A stretch of 64,000 nucleotides of DNA. Origin: Clavulina sp. PMI_390 (taxonomy: Eukaryota > Basidiomycota > Agaricomycetes > Cantharellales > Hydnaceae). The translations under genes were made by a program, and so were the position numbers. Below, one piece after another: positions 22,752-33,492 of the stretch. The stretch spans positions 363,936 through 427,935 of the forward strand of contig WIDE01000004.1 in NCBI GenBank assembly GCA_015039315.1. The letters run 5' to 3'. Position 1 is the stretch's first letter, and every line of letters begins with the position of its first letter. The notes under the pieces were generated by a model. That model ran no database searches, was not told the origin of the DNA, and saw only the letters and a program-made list of their open reading frames with translations.

Positions 22752-25545
22752 TTATTCCGCTTCTGCAGAAGCTGGCGAGGGAAGATAATCATTTTCGTCT
22801 TGTGCGAGTCGTTCCGCGGCCTTCTCAACCTCATGATCCCAGTCCGTTCGAAGAACGATCGTCACTGTAATGAGAGCTCCAGAGAACAGAGCTACCGCCA
22901 TCCCGATCCACAGGCCCGGGAGCGACATGTTGAACTTGAATGTGAGCAGAATCCCTGGAAAGGCAAGCCCGAGGCGTCAGATGGGTCATGGCCGTGATAC
23001 ACCAGACTCAGTGCATTGCCGATGCTACACACCAAATGGGATACCTGGACGAGCCGCGGCAAGGAGACGACAATGGGTCTTTAATTGATCCAATAGGTCA
23101 TAGGGTGGAAAGTTTGAATGCTGGCGCACCGATGATGTAGTATGAGACAAATTGAAGGATCGCCCCCAGGCCCTGCTTCCCGCGAGAACGAAGCACTCCT
23201 GACGTCACACCGCAAAGACCATCAAATATCTTGCCCATAAAATGAGATTTTGTTAGATCACCACGCACACATAGCAAAAGAGTTGAATCAATCTACCTGG
23301 AATAGTGCAAGGATTGGCATGACCTGGGCAACGCGTTGCGCAACACGAGGATCGTCATTAAACAGAAGTGCCCAGCTGTCTTTGAATACCAAAAATATGG
23401 TGCTATCAGATCATAAATGAGTGTTATTTGTGGGCATTCTATGGTCCCTCTACTGTGCCCACCTGAGGATCAGTCCCATGCCCAGAGCTATCAGTAAGCT
23501 AACATGAGTAGCCACTTTGGCACGGAGGGCATCCCCTGTAGGCGCCCAAGAGTTAGCCAGAGTACAACCCATCCATCTAAGCGGCCAAACCTGCGCCCAG
23601 ATGATTCCCAATTCTACATTTGTGTGAAATACCAACATCAGCTCCAGACGCTCAGATTGCATTGAGATCCGACTTTACCTCACAGAGGCAGCGACGCTCA
23701 ACGAGAAAGGAAATTGGAATGTAGTTGAAGCAGATTCGGTCAAGATCGACTGGGAGGCAAGCGAGGTCGGACCAAGTCTGAAAAGGAAGGATGAGATCTC
23801 CGAGATGATCTATATATCGGTGAAGTTGTACGCACAAGCTTGCAGCCACTGCAAAATGCGAATAATTAGTGTCAATGCTCATTGCAGAGAAAGAAACTCA
23901 CACCCTATGAGCTCCCAGCCCCACCACTCAGCAGCCAGTTGGCCTGGATATGCATGCCAAGATCAGAAATGCGGTCAATCCCCCCCGCTAATCGACTCAC
24001 CGACACCAGCAATACCAAGCCGGATCAGAAGTTTGAGATTCTGGAACATAGACATGCTGACAGGGTGCCAGGCCTTACGAGGATCCCATACCCATATGTA
24101 TATTGCCGTCACGATGGCGATCAAGTTGAATGAGATAGCGGTTGATATAGGAGCGCCGACAAAACCCATCCGAACAGATTGGGGGCCCCAGACTAAGATG
24201 AGCATCAGACTGACTGCAACAAACCCCCGGAGAGTATTCACCTACCAAGGAACCAGTTGAGGAAGACGTTGAGAGGCGTCACGGCGATAATAATAGTCGT
24301 AGGGATGTGCATCAGTCCTAACGACGAGATTCAGGAGTCAGATCCTCGATGTTGGGCAAGGGATATGGGAGGAGGTTGCGTACCTTGGGACTGTAGATAT
24401 CGCCTCGCAACACAATTGAAGGCATATGCTGGCAAGCTGATGCTGAGGACGCGAAGATATAACGATGCGAAGTGTGCTACTTGAGGTTCTTGTCTGGAAG
24501 TGATGATGGTCAATGCCTCTGGTGGCGAAGAAATTAGCAAGAATCGACCTCACTTAAGGGCTAGAAGAATTGGCTCTGCACTGAACCATAGCGCGTATAT
24601 TGGCTATCAAACAGAGAATTTGGTGTTAGGCCGTCAATCCAATGGCAATGCACTAGTACGGAAACCCACAATTAGAAGAATAGCCATGAGTACCCCCATA
24701 CGCTGAGACCAAAGTCCCACCAATGGAGGATTCGATGTCCATGCCTGCGGTAGCAGGGAATCTAATGCTGAAACAAACCCAAGCAAAATGCTGAGACCAG
24801 TCACCTAGCATCGGGTAGGGAAGTAATAGGCTTAAAAGTTAGAGGAGGACAAGACTTGATTGATGGCAATTTACATTGGCGGTCATGAATCCAAGCGTTA
24901 CTCCCGCCAAATGATATGTAGATAAGTGCCCAATCGAGACGATAGAGGCCAAGGAGATTGTGCTTTCTAGTAACTGGGTCCTGTACACGTTATCCGAGTC
25001 GGTCAACAAAGAATAAACATTGTCAAGAGGAAGAAATAGAGTGGATGGAAGAAAGAAGCTAGGATAACTCACCCAGCAACAGGGGCAGTATACTTGATCA
25101 GCATCTTAAACTCCTCCGTCCACAACTTCCAGCCCCTTGCACTGGCGTCGTCATCTTCCTGACTTGCTTTTCCGAAAGCATCATTACCGTCCCCATCACC
25201 GTTCAACGCGGTATCTGGGTGAGGAGAGCCGTTTCTATCCCCGTATGGACTCCAAACTAACGGTGTATCAACGGTAGCAGATGGTGAGTCCGAAGCGGCA
25301 CCGTACGGCGCGACACTCGCACGGGAAGCATCGTGTCCCGTACTGTTGGAAAGTAGAGGTCGTCGTTCGCCGTCTGCGCTTCTGCTGGCACCTCTAGTAG
25401 TTCTTGGCGCTCCATGGCGTCGAGATGTTGATGTGCGCCTCGTGGGTGGATGACCATAACCACCAGCAATAGCACTCTCCTCTAGCACTGAGAGTGTGGA
25501 ATCGTTATGCACAAGGGAGGGAGATAGTTTCGGAAGGGGCGCCAT
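22752..25545 (-). CDS. MATE family efflux transporter, copy 2
   Basis: The start is ATG at 25545 (MAPLPKLSPSLVHNDSTLSV). The cytosolic N-terminus is about 150 residues long, longer than in copy 1 and rich in Ser, Arg and Asp, with ERRPLLSNST. Membrane landmarks match copy 1 almost stepwise: WTEEFKMLIKYTAPVAG, TQLLESTISLASIVSIGHLS, RQEPQVAHFASLYLRVLSIS, FNCVARRYLQSQ, VWGPQSVRMGFVGAPISTAI, GDALRAKVATHVSLLIALGM, TSGVLRSRGKQGLGAILQF, LPGLWIGMAVALFSGA and EKAAERLAQDENDYLP. It ends ASAEAE at 22752-22754. Exonic nucleotide similarity to copy 1 is high (for example near 23,910 versus 20,380), so the duplication is fairly recent. The exon carrying LLAAARPGIPFG (about 23,060) has an awkward left junction, at the same place as the unresolved junction in copy 1. 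Confidence 0.87.
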
Positions 25546-27786
25546 ATTCGTAGGAGCACTGATATCGCACTGGAGTGATAGCCCGTGGCCTGGTGCTGGG
25601 AAAAGCTAGTACAAGGATGGATCGACTCAAGGGACGTGGGCGGACGCGACAAAGCTCAGAAGAGAGACCCTCTCGCAACAGGCTGCGTATAAGAAGGCCG
25701 TTTGTTTTCGCAACAGCGTGTTGCTCGTATTTTCGCTCTAAGGAGGCTTCCCGACCTTGAGCGATAAGAATGACGACACCGTGGGATTTGCCCTGAGTCA
25801 AGTCGATAATCGTGAGATAGACGGACCAATTCACGAAGCCGTGAATCAGAACAGCTTCAGGAGAACTCCCAACCTGTAAGTGTCCAATAGAGCAAGGTGC
25901 TTAAGAGCCAGGAAGAAAGCGGGTCTCAAGGCCGCGAGTTTCCCTTGCTGCGCCGATGACAGAGTTGCGAAAGAGGTGGTCACGATTTGGTCACTGATTT
26001 CGCAGGAGGAGCCGTACGTGTTCACAGCGGGGCTTTCCTCAGCATTCTCGACGAAATTAGGTCAGGTGTCACGACAGCAGCGGCAGCAGTAGCAGTATCG
26101 TTCAAGATCATATCAATTCTTGTCCCAGGACTAAGAAACCGTAACAAAACGTATCAAAAACGCACGATTATTCGTACTTGTAATCAAAGGAGAAAGAGAC
26201 AACTTTTAGATGCATAGGATTAGGATAAAGACTCGATCCCGAAGAAAAAGAATCATAGAGACAGGTGCCAGTCTGCAAGGAAAAGAAAGAGAGGGTAGGG
26301 AAGGAGGAAGGAGGGATGTCGTGTACGTGGTAGGGACGTAAGGAGTATGAGAGGGTCGTAGGGGCATAGGAAGTCGGATCTGGATCAGGAAGAAAAGAAG
26401 ACAAGGGGCTCATCAAAGCACAGAAAGGTACAAACACAAGAAAGAAGTGAAGAACAGCTAAACAAGAACAAGCAACAAGAAAGGAGAAAGAAATGTGGTT
26501 GGTTTACTAAAATGTGATGGTACAGTAAGATGATGGAAGTTGAATTGGGCAATATAGGTAGTTGAATGCGTATCAATAAGATGGTCAAGCGAGATGATGA
26601 ACATAGAACGGGGCGAAAAAAGCGATACAAAGTGATTAGAATTAAACAGGTTGAGTAGTTCTCCCCCCAGGAACAGGAGAGGTTAGGAACAGTTGAATGA
26701 AAATTGGAATGTGAAGATTCAGATGAGAATGGGATGTCATGCGATGGTTACATCCACGTCAATGCGACGAGGAAGATGCCAGCGCTCTTCCAGAGGTAGA
26801 AAGATGAGCATGATCCACGAGGCGAGGCGGGGTGTGATTGGGTTGAAGGAGTGAGGCACGGATCAAACCCCCAAACGCCGAGCTCTAGCTCCAGCCTCGA
26901 GGCTGCCTCATCTCGGCGATCCATCAAAGGATTCACGCGCGGTTGACGGAGGGGAAGGCGGAGGCAGAGATAGATGAGCGCAAAGGCGGGCCAGCCACGA
27001 GGGTGCATAGGCACACGACCAGTGCCTCGGCTTCCGGGGACGGATATACAGAGGACGCGGCCACGCGACTCTCGAGACAGGTGCCCAGACAAGTCCAGGC
27101 GCATCCAAAAAGAAGGAGCGACCCCGCACAGTACAATCGGATCCAACCACCCACCCATCCAGACTTCGCGGCGCGGCCCGACAGATGACCAGAGAGGTCC
27201 AGTGACCATAATAGACAAGTGGTCTCCAGACCTGGCCCAGATGTGTACGTATCTCCGGACTCCTATACTGCGGTGGTGGCAGCTCCAACAAAAAGAACAT
27301 CCTAATTCACTGTAATTCAAGAGAGGAGATGAAATCCCAAGTCAATCGCCTGATCATGCCATGCAAAAAATCCCAAGATAGAAAGAAGAGAAGGGTGAAG
27401 CTTCCTCCAGAGCGCGCAGGCGGTAAGTGGTCAATCATGAAGACTAGACCCAACCCAGCGCAAACTCCAGACCCCAAGCAAAGGAAGAGAGGAAGAACAC
27501 GACGAGAATAGGGCGACTAATGAAACTCTCTGACACTCACCATCTGGTCTTCACATGCAATGCAGCCGAATCGGGAACTCAGGAAAAAGATGAGCGAAAG
27601 GGCAAGTCCGAAAATTGTGCGCGATGTGGTGGCACAAGAAAACAGTGAAAGATGCGTGGCGTGGCAATATGGCGCAATGCATGGTGATAGCTGGCAGCTG
27701 CAGTCGATGGTGGTACTAGTACAGGACAGGCAATAGACGAGGTTGATGGCGGCGGAGGTGGAGGAAGGAGGTTTGCACTCCTTTTT
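25546..27786. other. Large intergenic region: upstream of MATE copy 2 and 3' flank of the Ser-rich gene
   Basis: About 2.2 kb with no gene I can support. From about 26,150 to 26,700 the plus strand is strikingly purine-rich (runs such as AAGAAAAAGAATCATAGAGA and GGAAGGAGGAAGGAGGGA). The minus strand is therefore pyrimidine-rich, as in fungal core promoters and leaders on the coding strand. From 26,750 to 27,320 both strands carry overlapping open frames (up to 190 codons on minus), none starting with a convincing ATG or matching a known family. A CAGCAGCGGCAGCAGTAGCAG tract lies near 26,070. Confidence 0.45.
25770..25785 (-). promoter_or_regulatory. Conserved 16-base element upstream of MATE copy 2
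   Basis: On plus the sequence is ATGACGACACCGTGGG, about 225 bases upstream of the ATG at 25545. It is identical to the element upstream of MATE copy 1 and is flanked on the left by the same TCCCGAC block. The core TGACG resembles half-sites bound by bZIP proteins, but that assignment is only a guess. Confidence 0.5.
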
Positions 27787-30615
27787 TCACCGACCCCACA
27801 ACAACCCGATCGCATTGCTCATCGTCCTGACGAACCCACTATCTCCACCCCTCTGCCCGCCTCTCCTGCCCCGACCACCATCCTCGTCACTGTCAGCCTC
27901 ACCGTCCATGAGCTCAACTCCACCCAAGCCCGTCACATCCATAAAACTGACATACCCCTCCTGAGCTCGGGTCTCCGCGCACGCGCGGCGAGCATCAAAC
28001 TTGGAGGCAGTAGGCGAGGCAGCTGATGATGTAGGCTGGGAGGAAGATGAGGAGGAGGATCCCGACGAGGATGAAGAGAAGCGCGACGTGTTCGAGGAAC
28101 CGGTCGAGTTGGGCGAGATGCGCTGTTCCCGCGGCTCAGCCGCAAAGGCAACGTCGATGATGTCGTTCGATGGTAGAGGGGGCACAGGCGGATAAGGAGG
28201 GGAGTTGAATGTTTGCCTTGCCATTGATATCGAATGCGAGTGCGACTGACTCCGCGCATGCCGCGCAAGCGGGCTCGATGGTGTCGGTGTGGCGGTCCTC
28301 CCACTCGAGGTCGGGGTCAACATCGTCGACATGGTCGTGACAGAGACCGAGCGCGGAGTGGGCGTCGTGGCACGCTGGGAGGACGAGTACGAGCTGATGG
28401 AGGATGAAGCGGCTGTGCTTGGTAGAGCGGCACTCACATACCTGCGGTGCCGCGAGGATGTTGGAGAAGGCGTGGCAAACTCAGGTCTCCGCCCTGGTGC
28501 AAAGTTGAAGTGTTTAGGGACAACAAGAGTCTGTTCATCCTCATCATCCTCATCGTCTGAGCTCGTCGCCGTCGTGAGATCAGCGCTTGAGGAACTGGGG
28601 GAGAGCGAGCGCGCACTCTGGTTCCCACTGCTGGTGGCAAGCGCAGAAGGGCCATCGTCGTCGCGCTCACATGTATCGCAATCAGCCAACAGCGCATCGC
28701 GCACCCACGCTTGGGTCTTCTCCGCTGGAGTGCGTGGCTCCACCATTTTCGAGGAGGGATTTGAAGAGACCGGCGGCCGCATTTGGGAGTTGGCTCTTGA
28801 CGAAGAAGACTGAGACTGGGATCTCAGCGACAGAGCGAGGGCGTTTTTTCTTGGTGGTGGCGAGGGGGATGAGGGGCGGCGTCGGGTGGGAGAGACAGAC
28901 AGTGATGTGGAACGAGAATGGGAGGGAGAGGCAGTAGCAGTAGCAGCGCTTGGGCGTCTGCTGTGTGTGTACGTCTTTGGGTTTGCACCTGGCCCCGAGG
29001 CGATTGAAGACGGAGAAGCGGGAGGGAGTGGAGCAGCGTAATGAGAGGGGCTCGTACTCCCCAGAGTTAATGGTAGTCTAGACTCTCCGATTCCAGCAGA
29101 GTACCCGCGAGCGCCGAGAGAGGGCGAAGCAGGGGAAGTATGGAGGCGATGGAGTCGACCGGGTGCGGGACTGGGGGATGACGGGATGTAAGCATGGGTG
29201 TTCGCATGAGCATCCACCCGGTCTGCCCTTGAGTTATTGATATTGAGGGGAGTAATGATCTTCACTGCATCATTGACTGAATCATTAACATGGGACGCGC
29301 GCAGCGGCGTAGCTCTTTTCGAACCGCTTCCGAATGCACTCGTGCTGGTCGTAGTAGAAGGGTTCGTTGTATTGGCGATCCGATCCACTGCGGTTCGAGA
29401 GTCCCCACGCGTAGGCGTTCTCGGCGAAGCCCTCGGGTACGAGCCATCCGCCGTCGGATGGGAGCCAGAGACCACTGACGTCCTCGCTTGCAACTGGGCG
29501 GCGCGCCAACGCGTCCTGTCGTCCTCTTCACGCTGGCGATCATAGTCACAACCAGCTTCGAACAGCATGTGTGGGGATATGGTCGCAGTGCCACTAGACT
29601 CGTTGCTGCTAGTGGGAGTTACGCGCTCTGGGTAGTGCAGTGAGGACGAGTGCGCAAAGGCCGCCGATGATGACGCAGCAGAGGGTGACTCAGGCGGCGA
29701 GTAGCTCGTGTTGGGGATTCCATGGAAGAATGAGGAATGCGATGGAGATTGCGAATGGGGGACGCCAGAGCTTGTGGCAGGTCGTCTTGACGAAGATGTT
29801 CGTCTTGTTGAGGGGGATGAGGTTGAGGGCCCTGCGGTGGCCGCGGTCGTGAACGGGGGAAACTCGGAGCGAGCTGGAGATGCCATGCGACTGGTGCTGC
29901 CAGAGGGGTGGTCGAATGCAGGAGAGAAGGGGTCCTCTTGTGAGGGAGATGGTTGAGAGGAAGTAGAGGCTGAGCGATCGCGTTCTGTTTTCGAGGCGCG
30001 TGCGTGCGGGCGAGTCATCGCGCATGGATGGGCAAAGAAAAGGATTGTCCATGTCAGATCCTCACAACGGAGCAACAGCACAGAGAGAGAGCAAGGAAAC
30101 ATACCTAGCGTGGCTCGCAGCATGCGTTCTGAGCGACTAGGGTTCCTAGTGGCTGTGGGACGGGGGGATGCAGTAGAGGTCGATGAAGCTGGGGCCATTG
30201 TGGCAGTGGTGGCACCAAGGTGACTACTAGACATGGCCGTCACTTCTTCTGGTGCAGAGTCTGATAGTGGGGGAGCAGAGGAGACAAGTACGTTGACTGG
30301 GGTTATGTTTGCTTTGGTGGACCGAGCACGGTTGAGGGAGGAAGCTCGGAGGAGGGGAGAGGAGGAAGAGGCGTCGATGATGGATGGCCGTTTTGCACGG
30401 GTCGGGAGTCTCAGGCTGGACGTTCCGAGCGGCCGGGAGACAGAGGCAGTACTCGAAGCACTGGCAGAGGAACTGGTACGGGCAGCGGTAGGACTACTGG
30501 CACGAGTACTTGTAGCTGTGCGTGCGCTTCCAGAAACTCGCACTTGTTCGTACAGGCCGCGTTTTTGGCCTCGCCTGAATAGGTCGCCCGAGTGTATAGT
30601 GGGACTCGATGCCAT
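27787..30615 (-). CDS. Ser/Thr/Pro-rich orphan protein of about 900 residues
   Basis: The start is ATG at 30615 (MASSPTIHSGDLFRRGQKRG), followed by a nearly continuous frame to 27787. A GTATGT..ACAG intron at about 29985-30104 keeps the frame, ending the first exon at ERMLRATL and resuming at ERDRSAST. Without splicing the frame is 942 codons; with it about 902. Composition is dominated by Ser, Thr, Ala, Pro and Arg, with acidic patches (SSDDEDDEDEQTLVVPKHF). Less repetitive islands may be functional motifs: TPAEKTQAWVRDALLADCDT, NDIIDVAFAAEP and the C-terminal end YVSFMDVTGLGGVELMDGEA followed by RTMSNAIGLLWGR. There is no membrane segment or catalytic domain. I do not recognise it. The many SP/TP sites suggest phospho-regulation, but this is inference. 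Confidence 0.8.
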   Translation of the reverse strand: MASSPTIHSGDLFRRGQKRGLYEQVRVSGSARTATSTRASSPTAARTSSSASASSTASVSRPLGTSSLRLPTRAKRPSIIDASSSSPLLRASSLNRARSTKANITPVNVLVSSAPPLSDSAPEEVTAMSSSHLGATTATMAPASSTSTASPRPTATRNPSRSERMLRATLGMFPCSLSVLLLRCEDLTWTILFFAHPCAMTRPHARASKTERDRSASTSSQPSPSQEDPFSPAFDHPSGSTSRMASPARSEFPPFTTAATAGPSTSSPSTRRTSSSRRPATSSGVPHSQSPSHSSFFHGIPNTSYSPPESPSAASSSAAFAHSSSLHYPERVTPTSSNESSGTATISPHMLFEAGCDYDRQREEDDRTRWRAAQLQARTSVVSGSHPTADGSYPRASPRTPTRGDSRTAVDRIANTTNPSTTTSTSAFGSGSKRATPLRASHVNDSVNDAVKIITPLNINNSRADRVDAHANTHAYIPSSPSPAPGRLHRLHTSPASPSLGARGYSAGIGESRLPLTLGSTSPSHYAAPLPPASPSSIASGPGANPKTYTHSRRPSAATATASPSHSRSTSLSVSPTRRRPSSPSPPPRKNALALSLRSQSQSSSSRANSQMRPPVSSNPSSKMVEPRTPAEKTQAWVRDALLADCDTCERDDDGPSALATSSGNQSARSLSPSSSSADLTTATSSDDEDDEDEQTLVVPKHFNFAPGRRPEFATPSPTSSRHRRYVSAALPSTAASSSISSYSSSQRATTPTPRSVSVTTMSTMLTPTSSGRTATPTPSSPLARHARSQSHSHSISMARQTFNSPPYPPVPPLPSNDIIDVAFAAEPREQRISPNSTGSSNTSRFSSSSSGSSSSSSSQPTSSAASPTASKFDARRACAETRAQEGYVSFMDVTGLGGVELMDGEADSDEDGGRGRRGGQRGGDSGFVRTMSNAIGLLWGR

Positions 30616-32274
30616 CTTCTCGCGCTCAGGCCCGCGCAGGTTGCGCGAGCTATCACTTGCCTAGCTGGCACGAGCGTTTTTTTTTTTCTTCTCCCCAAAG
30701 TGATGGATGTCGAGGACCGGATTGGGAATAAGGATTTCGGTTTGGGTTGTGGTGGGGTGGCGCTAATCGACTTGTTTCAGAACCTGAATCTGAATCACCC
30801 TCTTTTGCCCCTGTATGCACAATTTGGGACCAATGACGAGGCTGGCCAATCGCACTGGGGGAGCTGATCACGAGTCGGGTGGAGTAAGGGTCTGCTGAGA
30901 CTGCAAAGGTTGCAAGTTACAGGGAGAAAGCAAGGGAGAGAGACAGATATTATGACATCAAAAGGTTGCGAAACGTGCCAGCACATCAAAGGCGCAACCG
31001 CGGAACAGGCCGTGTGCCCCACCAGTGCCCTCGTCTCCCTTGACGGCTCCCGTCTATCGAGACACACCCCAGAACGAACTGAATGGCGGTCTAGAGCGAT
31101 CTCAACTATATATGGAAATCCCCCCTCATTAACCGCCATGACGCCGACGGCGAGAGCCACACCTGTCGCCGTCTTCATCGCGTGGAGAACACTAACACCG
31201 CATCTTTCATCATTATCAATTATCTACCTTCTTGTTGCTCTAATTGATTCGAGATCTTCTCTACCTGTCCAATGGGGTAGGCAGAGTTCGAGACTGTCTA
31301 CGACGTCAGCGCCTCCCCTTTCCTCCTCCTCTCCTCAGACATACCCGGTGACCAACCACCACCCCCTGAGCCTGGGTAGCAATCCGGTCACCTGGCCAGG
31401 CGCGCCCGACTCCCCCCAACGCGCCAACGCCTCGTTGCATAAGCAATTTCCCCGACTTTTTTCTGAATTATTGGGGAAGGGCGGCTTGCCGCCTTATTCA
31501 GATCTCGTTCCATCAAGGTCACAGGTTGTGCGCGCTGTCCCTGGGCTATACGCAGTCTTACCTAGTTGGGTCGTACGACAATCGTTCAAACGGAATTATA
31601 GTTTTTTCGTTTTAATGACGTGTATGATTACGTGTACGCGGCCTCTCGGCTGCGCCCCCCTCCCTCCCAGGATTCTTCCTTTTTGATGTAAACTCTGTAC
31701 TGGCGGCGAGTTTTTTTTCTTTGTCGTTAGTTTTTCGCGCTCTCATCGGTCACCTGCAAAGGGAGATCTTCAAGTTTTTTACTACCGGCCCCCCGCCACC
31801 ATGCCAACGTGGATACTTTTACCTCGTGATGACATTGACAGGCCCTCGCCACACAGTTCGACCCCCCCTTGTAGATTCAACCATGCGCCCGCACTTCATT
31901 ACAATCACCACTAACCCTCGTTTAGCCGTGCAATTGAAGCTCTGATTGACGGACAAACTTATTGATACTGTGCATGAGGGATTTTTTTATTGCTTTGCCA
32001 GCGTTTAGGGGTCTCCTCTTCAACATTGACGAATGCAGATGTGACCTTGGATCGGATATGTGTGCTCCTTTGAGATGGGCCACTGAGCTGCCCTAGCTGG
32101 ATCTGGTTTTCTACAGCAGTCCACGTCATACCAGAGCTGCCAATCGACCATCTTTTGGATGCATACACGGATCGACACTCCATTCTTTGAGATCTTTTTC
32201 AGTAAATTTCCCCTCATCATCTTCCCGCTAGCCATTCCGAATTCAGCTCGCTTCCAGCAAAGAACAACAACAGA

Positions 32275-32391
32275 AATCGATTATCGATCCGCCAACCCTC
32301 CCATCATCCCCAGTATCTGGTCCAGTCGTTTTCTGAGGGTGTTATTCGTCGATCAGCATCCGCGAATCGATCATCGATATCGATTATCGAA
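32275..32391. repeat. Cluster of ATCGA(T) motifs, left
   Basis: Within about 120 bases there are two groups of overlapping near-palindromes: AATCGATTATCGATC around 32,275-32,290 and AATCGATCATCGATATCGAT followed by TATCGAA around 32,364-32,391. This is far more ATCGAT than chance would give and nothing coding explains it. The sites lie just before a C-rich, T-rich stretch that looks like a promoter or leader. Confidence 0.5.
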
Positions 32392-33449
32392 ATTCCTCGC
32401 GCTCGAGAACCGAGCATGACCCCAGCCGTCGTCCTCTCTCTCGGTACTCGACAACGATTGGAGCCTGCGGCTGGGGTTAAGGGCCCGTCCCTCCGCCTAT
32501 CCTACCCGTCTGTCTTGAGACGATTATAAGCTAAGGGGGGCTTGAGAAGGATTCGAAGCCACATTTCAGGGCATCAAAAAAAGCAGGAGGATGGGTTTCC
32601 CCCGCGCCAACGCACGCAGCTACCCGACACACACATAACCGTCCTCGCAATCTACCGCGCGTGGACAATACGAAGGCGGAAACGAGCGCTTTTCCACGCA
32701 TGCGGGAATGACGCACCCATACATACATACATTCTACAGACTCGTTCTGCTGGCAGCGTGGAAAGTCGCGTGGATGTGCCGCGGATCATCCGTACCGCGC
32801 TCATGTGCACTGACAGCAAACTCTCTCTGCCCGCCAAGACCCTCGAACCTTAACTGGTACTGTCATGTGCGAACCAGGAAATGGGCCTGATTATTTGGAT
32901 GATCCAACATTCTTTTTTTATAACTGGCCATGCTATCAGAATAAAGGAGAACAAAAAAGAAAAACCAAAAAGCGGAAATCGAGTTCCTGTTTGTATGTTG
33001 TTTCCGTGCTTCTTGATCTTGTTTTCTCCATCGGAAAGTCAGCGCTTCTCTAGAGCCATGGTCCGGTGAGGAGGTCCTTGTGAAAATTAAGGGCTTGCTT
33101 CACTCAAGTGCATCGGTAATACATGGATCTGCATCGCCGCCTTGAGCTGGGCTTTGCTGTGCTGGCTGATCCACCGATACTGACTCTGATCGATTGTCAT
33201 ATTGGCATGCGTACAGACCTAATTCACCCAATTGCGCGCACTACAGTTGGTTCACCTCTAGCCCCTTTATCCCTTTATCACGCTAGGTTGATTGAGGTAC
33301 CGCTAAAAAGCTATTGCCACCATCTTATTGATCTCAAGAGCGATTTCTCACAGGCCAACGTTTTGCTTCTGAATCTCCTTCGCCCCACAACAGAAAAACA
33401 GTCCGCTGGTTCTGGATGGAGCTCCTGAGCAGTTCATGATCCACCACGT

Positions 33450-33492
33450 TCCATCGATCGGTATCGATATCGATATGACTCCCATCGATGGA
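33450..33492. repeat. ATCGAT palindrome nested in an inverted repeat
   Basis: The arms TCCATCGAT (33450-33458) and ATCGATGGA (33484-33492) are perfect inverted copies. Between them lies TATCGATATCGATA (33462-33475), itself a perfect 14-base palindrome. The whole can form a hairpin or present four regularly spaced copies of one site. It shares the ATCGAT core with the cluster 1.1 kb to the left. Confidence 0.55.

Noticed and set aside
26748..27320. 190-codon open frame on minus overlapping 81- and 113-codon frames on plus
   Set aside because: It has no ATG near its start (opens with TTG), unusual Trp/Arg/Cys-rich composition and no recognisable family. Frames open on both strands at once suggest GC-driven chance.
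28289..28813. Plus-strand frames of up to 174 codons opposite the Ser-rich gene
   Set aside because: They are antisense shadows caused by the absence of stops opposite Ser/Arg-rich codons.
32552..32575. ATTCGAA near 32,552 as a possible tRNA T-arm
   Set aside because: No acceptor stem or anticodon arm could be matched around it. No tRNA was identified anywhere in the window.
33123..33428. 101-codon ATG-started frame in the gene desert
   Set aside because: The length is near what chance allows, the composition is not distinctive, and no splice partners or family similarity were seen.
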